Source: Gnetum montanum (taxonomy: Eukaryota; Streptophyta; Gnetopsida; Gnetales; Gnetaceae). Taken from it: a DNA stretch of 44,287 nucleotides. A program made the position numbers and the translations under genes. Below the pieces are notes generated by a model, which had not been told where the DNA came from, did no database searches, and worked only from the letters and a program-made list of their open reading frames with translations. The stretch is taken from the NCBI GenBank assembly GCA_015680685.1, contig MNCI01004383.1, positions 152,672 through 196,958 of the forward strand, read 5' to 3'. This document shows positions 42,550 through 44,287 of the stretch, piece after piece. Position 1 is the first letter of the stretch. Every line of letters starts with the position of its first letter.

Positions 42550-43773
42550 GGTTTTCTAATTTTGTTAAATTTGAACATTTTCACCATATAATGCTAAAAA
42601 TTGAGGACAAGTTTTCTCAAAATGTTGCATGGTGTTATGAAGATAACAATAATCATGATTGATTGATGTGTTTGATTTTTTGGATTGTATAGGGACTTTA
42701 TTGTTAGATTGGTTTAGTTCAACTACTTCATTGGAAAGCTTTTGAAGTGAAGTTAATATTTATGTCATTTAGTTATCTATTTGACAAGTGTGTGCATTAG
42801 AAATAGATATTTCATTTGGATTTATTATCGATTGGATCAAAGCTTTCAATTGATTGTCACGTAAACTGGTATTTGGTGGTAAAAATGAAGAGGATGTGGG
42901 AACTTGAAAATAGCTACTTGTAGGTTAAGTCATTTGAAGGGGAGTGGGAGTTTAGAACAAAGTATTATTTATTAGGAAAACTTGTGGTGGTAAAGGGGTA
43001 GACTATATAGGGTTGCTAACATTCATCATCCCAAATTAAGTTTGAATGCTATTTATCAAGGTAATTTATTCCAACTCAATAGCTTTAGCCATTGCTCCTT
43101 ATATTTCTATTAAGTTGGAATTGGACTTAATGAAATAGGTAAAAAATGGGTCAATGGCAAAGAGGTAGAAATTGATGAAACCATCAGGTTGTGGATGCAT
43201 CTCATTCAATACATAAGAGAGTTAATGGAGGAATCTTAGATTATAGTCATGGACATTTTCTACAAGAAATTTTCTTAAGCTTGTGAAATTGCTTGATGCT
43301 ATGGTAGGGCTAGTGAACTTATCAAATTAAAGTAGGAGCTTATTTTTAAACTCTTTCCATGAGTTGATAGAGGCATTTGGGAACATCAAAAACCATTGGG
43401 TGGCTTTGCTCTTGAAAGTTGTCACGAATACCCTATATGCTATGTCATTTTGGACAGTGTTATAAATGCCTAGTAAGGTTTCAAAACATTATATATATTG
43501 GCAAGAATCACTAGTAGGGGTTGTGGGATCAAATAACAAATTTATGTTTTGAAGTAATTTTAGAATATTATGATAGTTGGTGAAGTTAAAAGGGTTGCTC
43601 ACCAAGGGAGTTGAGAGTTGATTGGCTGCCATCCTAGTTTGAGTTCTTATAGGGATAGAACTTGGAAATTGCAAAGCTTGTTGTTTTCTTAAAGTGAAAT
43701 GATGGGTAGTTAGTTAACTAGGGATAGAAGTAGAAGCTCTTTGTTGAGATTTTCTATAGGAAGATTTACTCAT
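42550..43773 (-). pseudogene. gypsy gag, decayed
   Basis: It starts at ATG 43773 (MSKSSYRKSQQRAS...). The core at about 43440-43330 reads K-S-K-A-T-Q-W-F-L-M-F-P-N-A-S-I-N-S-W-K-E-F, the Retrotrans_gag signature (A..W......I..W.E...). Toward the C-terminus, D-Y-C-Y-L-H-N-T-M-Q-H-F-E-K-T-C (about 42655-42610) fits a CX2HX4HX4C zinc-knuckle variant. In-frame stops interrupt at least six places. In life it would package the element RNA into particles. Confidence 0.8.
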
Positions 43774-44095
43774 AAAACGAAAAATAACAAAAAATGTCAA
43801 ATGCTAATAAACTGTAAAAAATTAATGAAAACAAAAAAAATATTTAAATATTATTACATTTTTTTGAAGAAATACTAAAATTACTATATATAAACCTTGA
43901 AAGAAAAATCAAATATTAAGAATTTTTAGAAAGATAAACTTAAAACTGAATAATTAATGAAAACCACCTCACCAAAGTTAGGACTAAGGTAAGGACTGCC
44001 AAAATCAGAACTAGGAAAAGAAGATTAAGGATTCTAGAAAATAAATGACTATCACTAAGATAGGAAATGGATAATAAAGGTTTTGGATTACCAAG
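43774..44095. other. leader upstream of gypsy gag, AT-rich
   Basis: By position this should hold the leader, PBS and 5' LTR edge of the minus-strand gypsy element. I could not find a convincing PBS. An 86-codon minus frame (43940-44200) runs across the LTR boundary at 44096 and is not credible as a gene. Confidence 0.4.
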
Positions 44096-44287
44096 TGATG
44101 AGTGGCGAGGTACCCCTACACTCAACCATGCGAATACGAGCCTGTACGCATGATTCGGTTGAACTCCGCAGACTAAACGCCTTAACGCCACAAGAAACAT
44201 TTGGGGTTAATTGATCGTTGTCTTCCCAGGCTTGCTTGTATGTGTCACGGTGTATGGTTAAGCAAGTTTGAGGTATATGATTTTTTT
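44096..44287 (-). repeat. LTR of clan A, partial, running off the window
   Basis: TGATGAGTGGCGAGGTACCCC and the following about 190 bases match 603-800 closely, so it is the 3' end of a minus-strand LTR. No PBS lies to its left (CCAAG precedes it). It is therefore either a solo LTR or the 3' LTR of an element whose body lies to the right of the window. Confidence 0.88.

Larger units (their letters stand above)
34480..43773 (-). mobile_element. Ty3/gypsy element, internally deleted and split by a nested insertion
   Basis: On the minus strand, in order: gag (43773 to about 42550), zinc-knuckle-like motif, protease (42004 to 41813), linker (41812-41693), [inserted element 35245-41687], RT start (35239 to 34781) and integrase C-terminus (about 34780 to 34570). 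The reading frame runs straight through the insertion point if the insert and one TSD copy are ignored. RT motifs after the first conserved block, RNase H and the integrase core are missing. They were lost in a deletion near 34775, separate from the nested insertion. LTRs were not identified with confidence. Confidence 0.8.

Noticed and set aside
603-44287. The similar minus-strand LTRs at 603 and 44096 as the two ends of one giant element
   Set aside because: The LTR at 603 has its PBS and gag on the left, so its body lies outside the window to the left. The LTR at 44096 has no PBS to its left. Their positions are wrong for a pair.

Overview
This window looks like intergenic DNA from a large, repeat-rich plant genome, most likely a seed plant. 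It is AT-rich. It contains plant-type LTR retrotransposons with primer binding sites (PBS) for tRNA-Asp and initiator tRNA-Met, tRNA-like SINEs, and the intron-split wreck of a plant cytochrome P450. I see no intact host gene, no RNA gene and nothing bacterial. Three unresolved bases occur (960, 18129, 18594). The species cannot be named from the sequence.

Layout. 1-1454: the 5' end of a minus-strand gag-bearing retrotransposon (gag, PBS, LTR), cut by the window edge and inserted into an older, truncated LTR of the same clan (1510-1716). 3795-10871: a complete 7.1-kb plus-strand element with two LTRs, a GTCAT target-site duplication (TSD), a tRNA-Asp PBS, and gag plus a protease remnant, but no polymerase. 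10877-13960: non-coding, with a microsatellite/minisatellite patch and a degenerate ~230-bp tandem array. 13970-19592: colinear exons of a dead cytochrome P450. One intron holds a SINE and a 1.4-kb copia-type miniature LTR element. A 2.7-kb degraded copia element sits where middle exons should be. 20979-28769: three further LTRs of the 1-10871 clan without internal regions (solo LTRs), in an AT-rich desert. 31390-32400: a G/C-richer cryptic simple-sequence patch. 34480-43773: a minus-strand gypsy element (gag, protease, RT start, integrase end) split by a 6.4-kb minus-strand element with TCTAT TSD and no recognisable coding content. 44096-44287: another LTR of the first clan running off the window.

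The main unexplained pattern is in the clan of TGATG...CATCA LTRs. Each complete copy carries, between its 5' end and the TATA box, an array of short palindromes. In the best-kept subfamily these are GCGATATCGC-like cores at a 17-bp period. The copy number is 3 in one LTR and 6 in the other LTR of the same element, and this accounts for the whole 54-bp length difference. More diverged LTRs have different palindromes in the same place.

Decay is dominated by C-to-T/G-to-A changes at PBSs, stop codons, LTR tips and palindromes, as expected for cytosine-methylated, silenced DNA.
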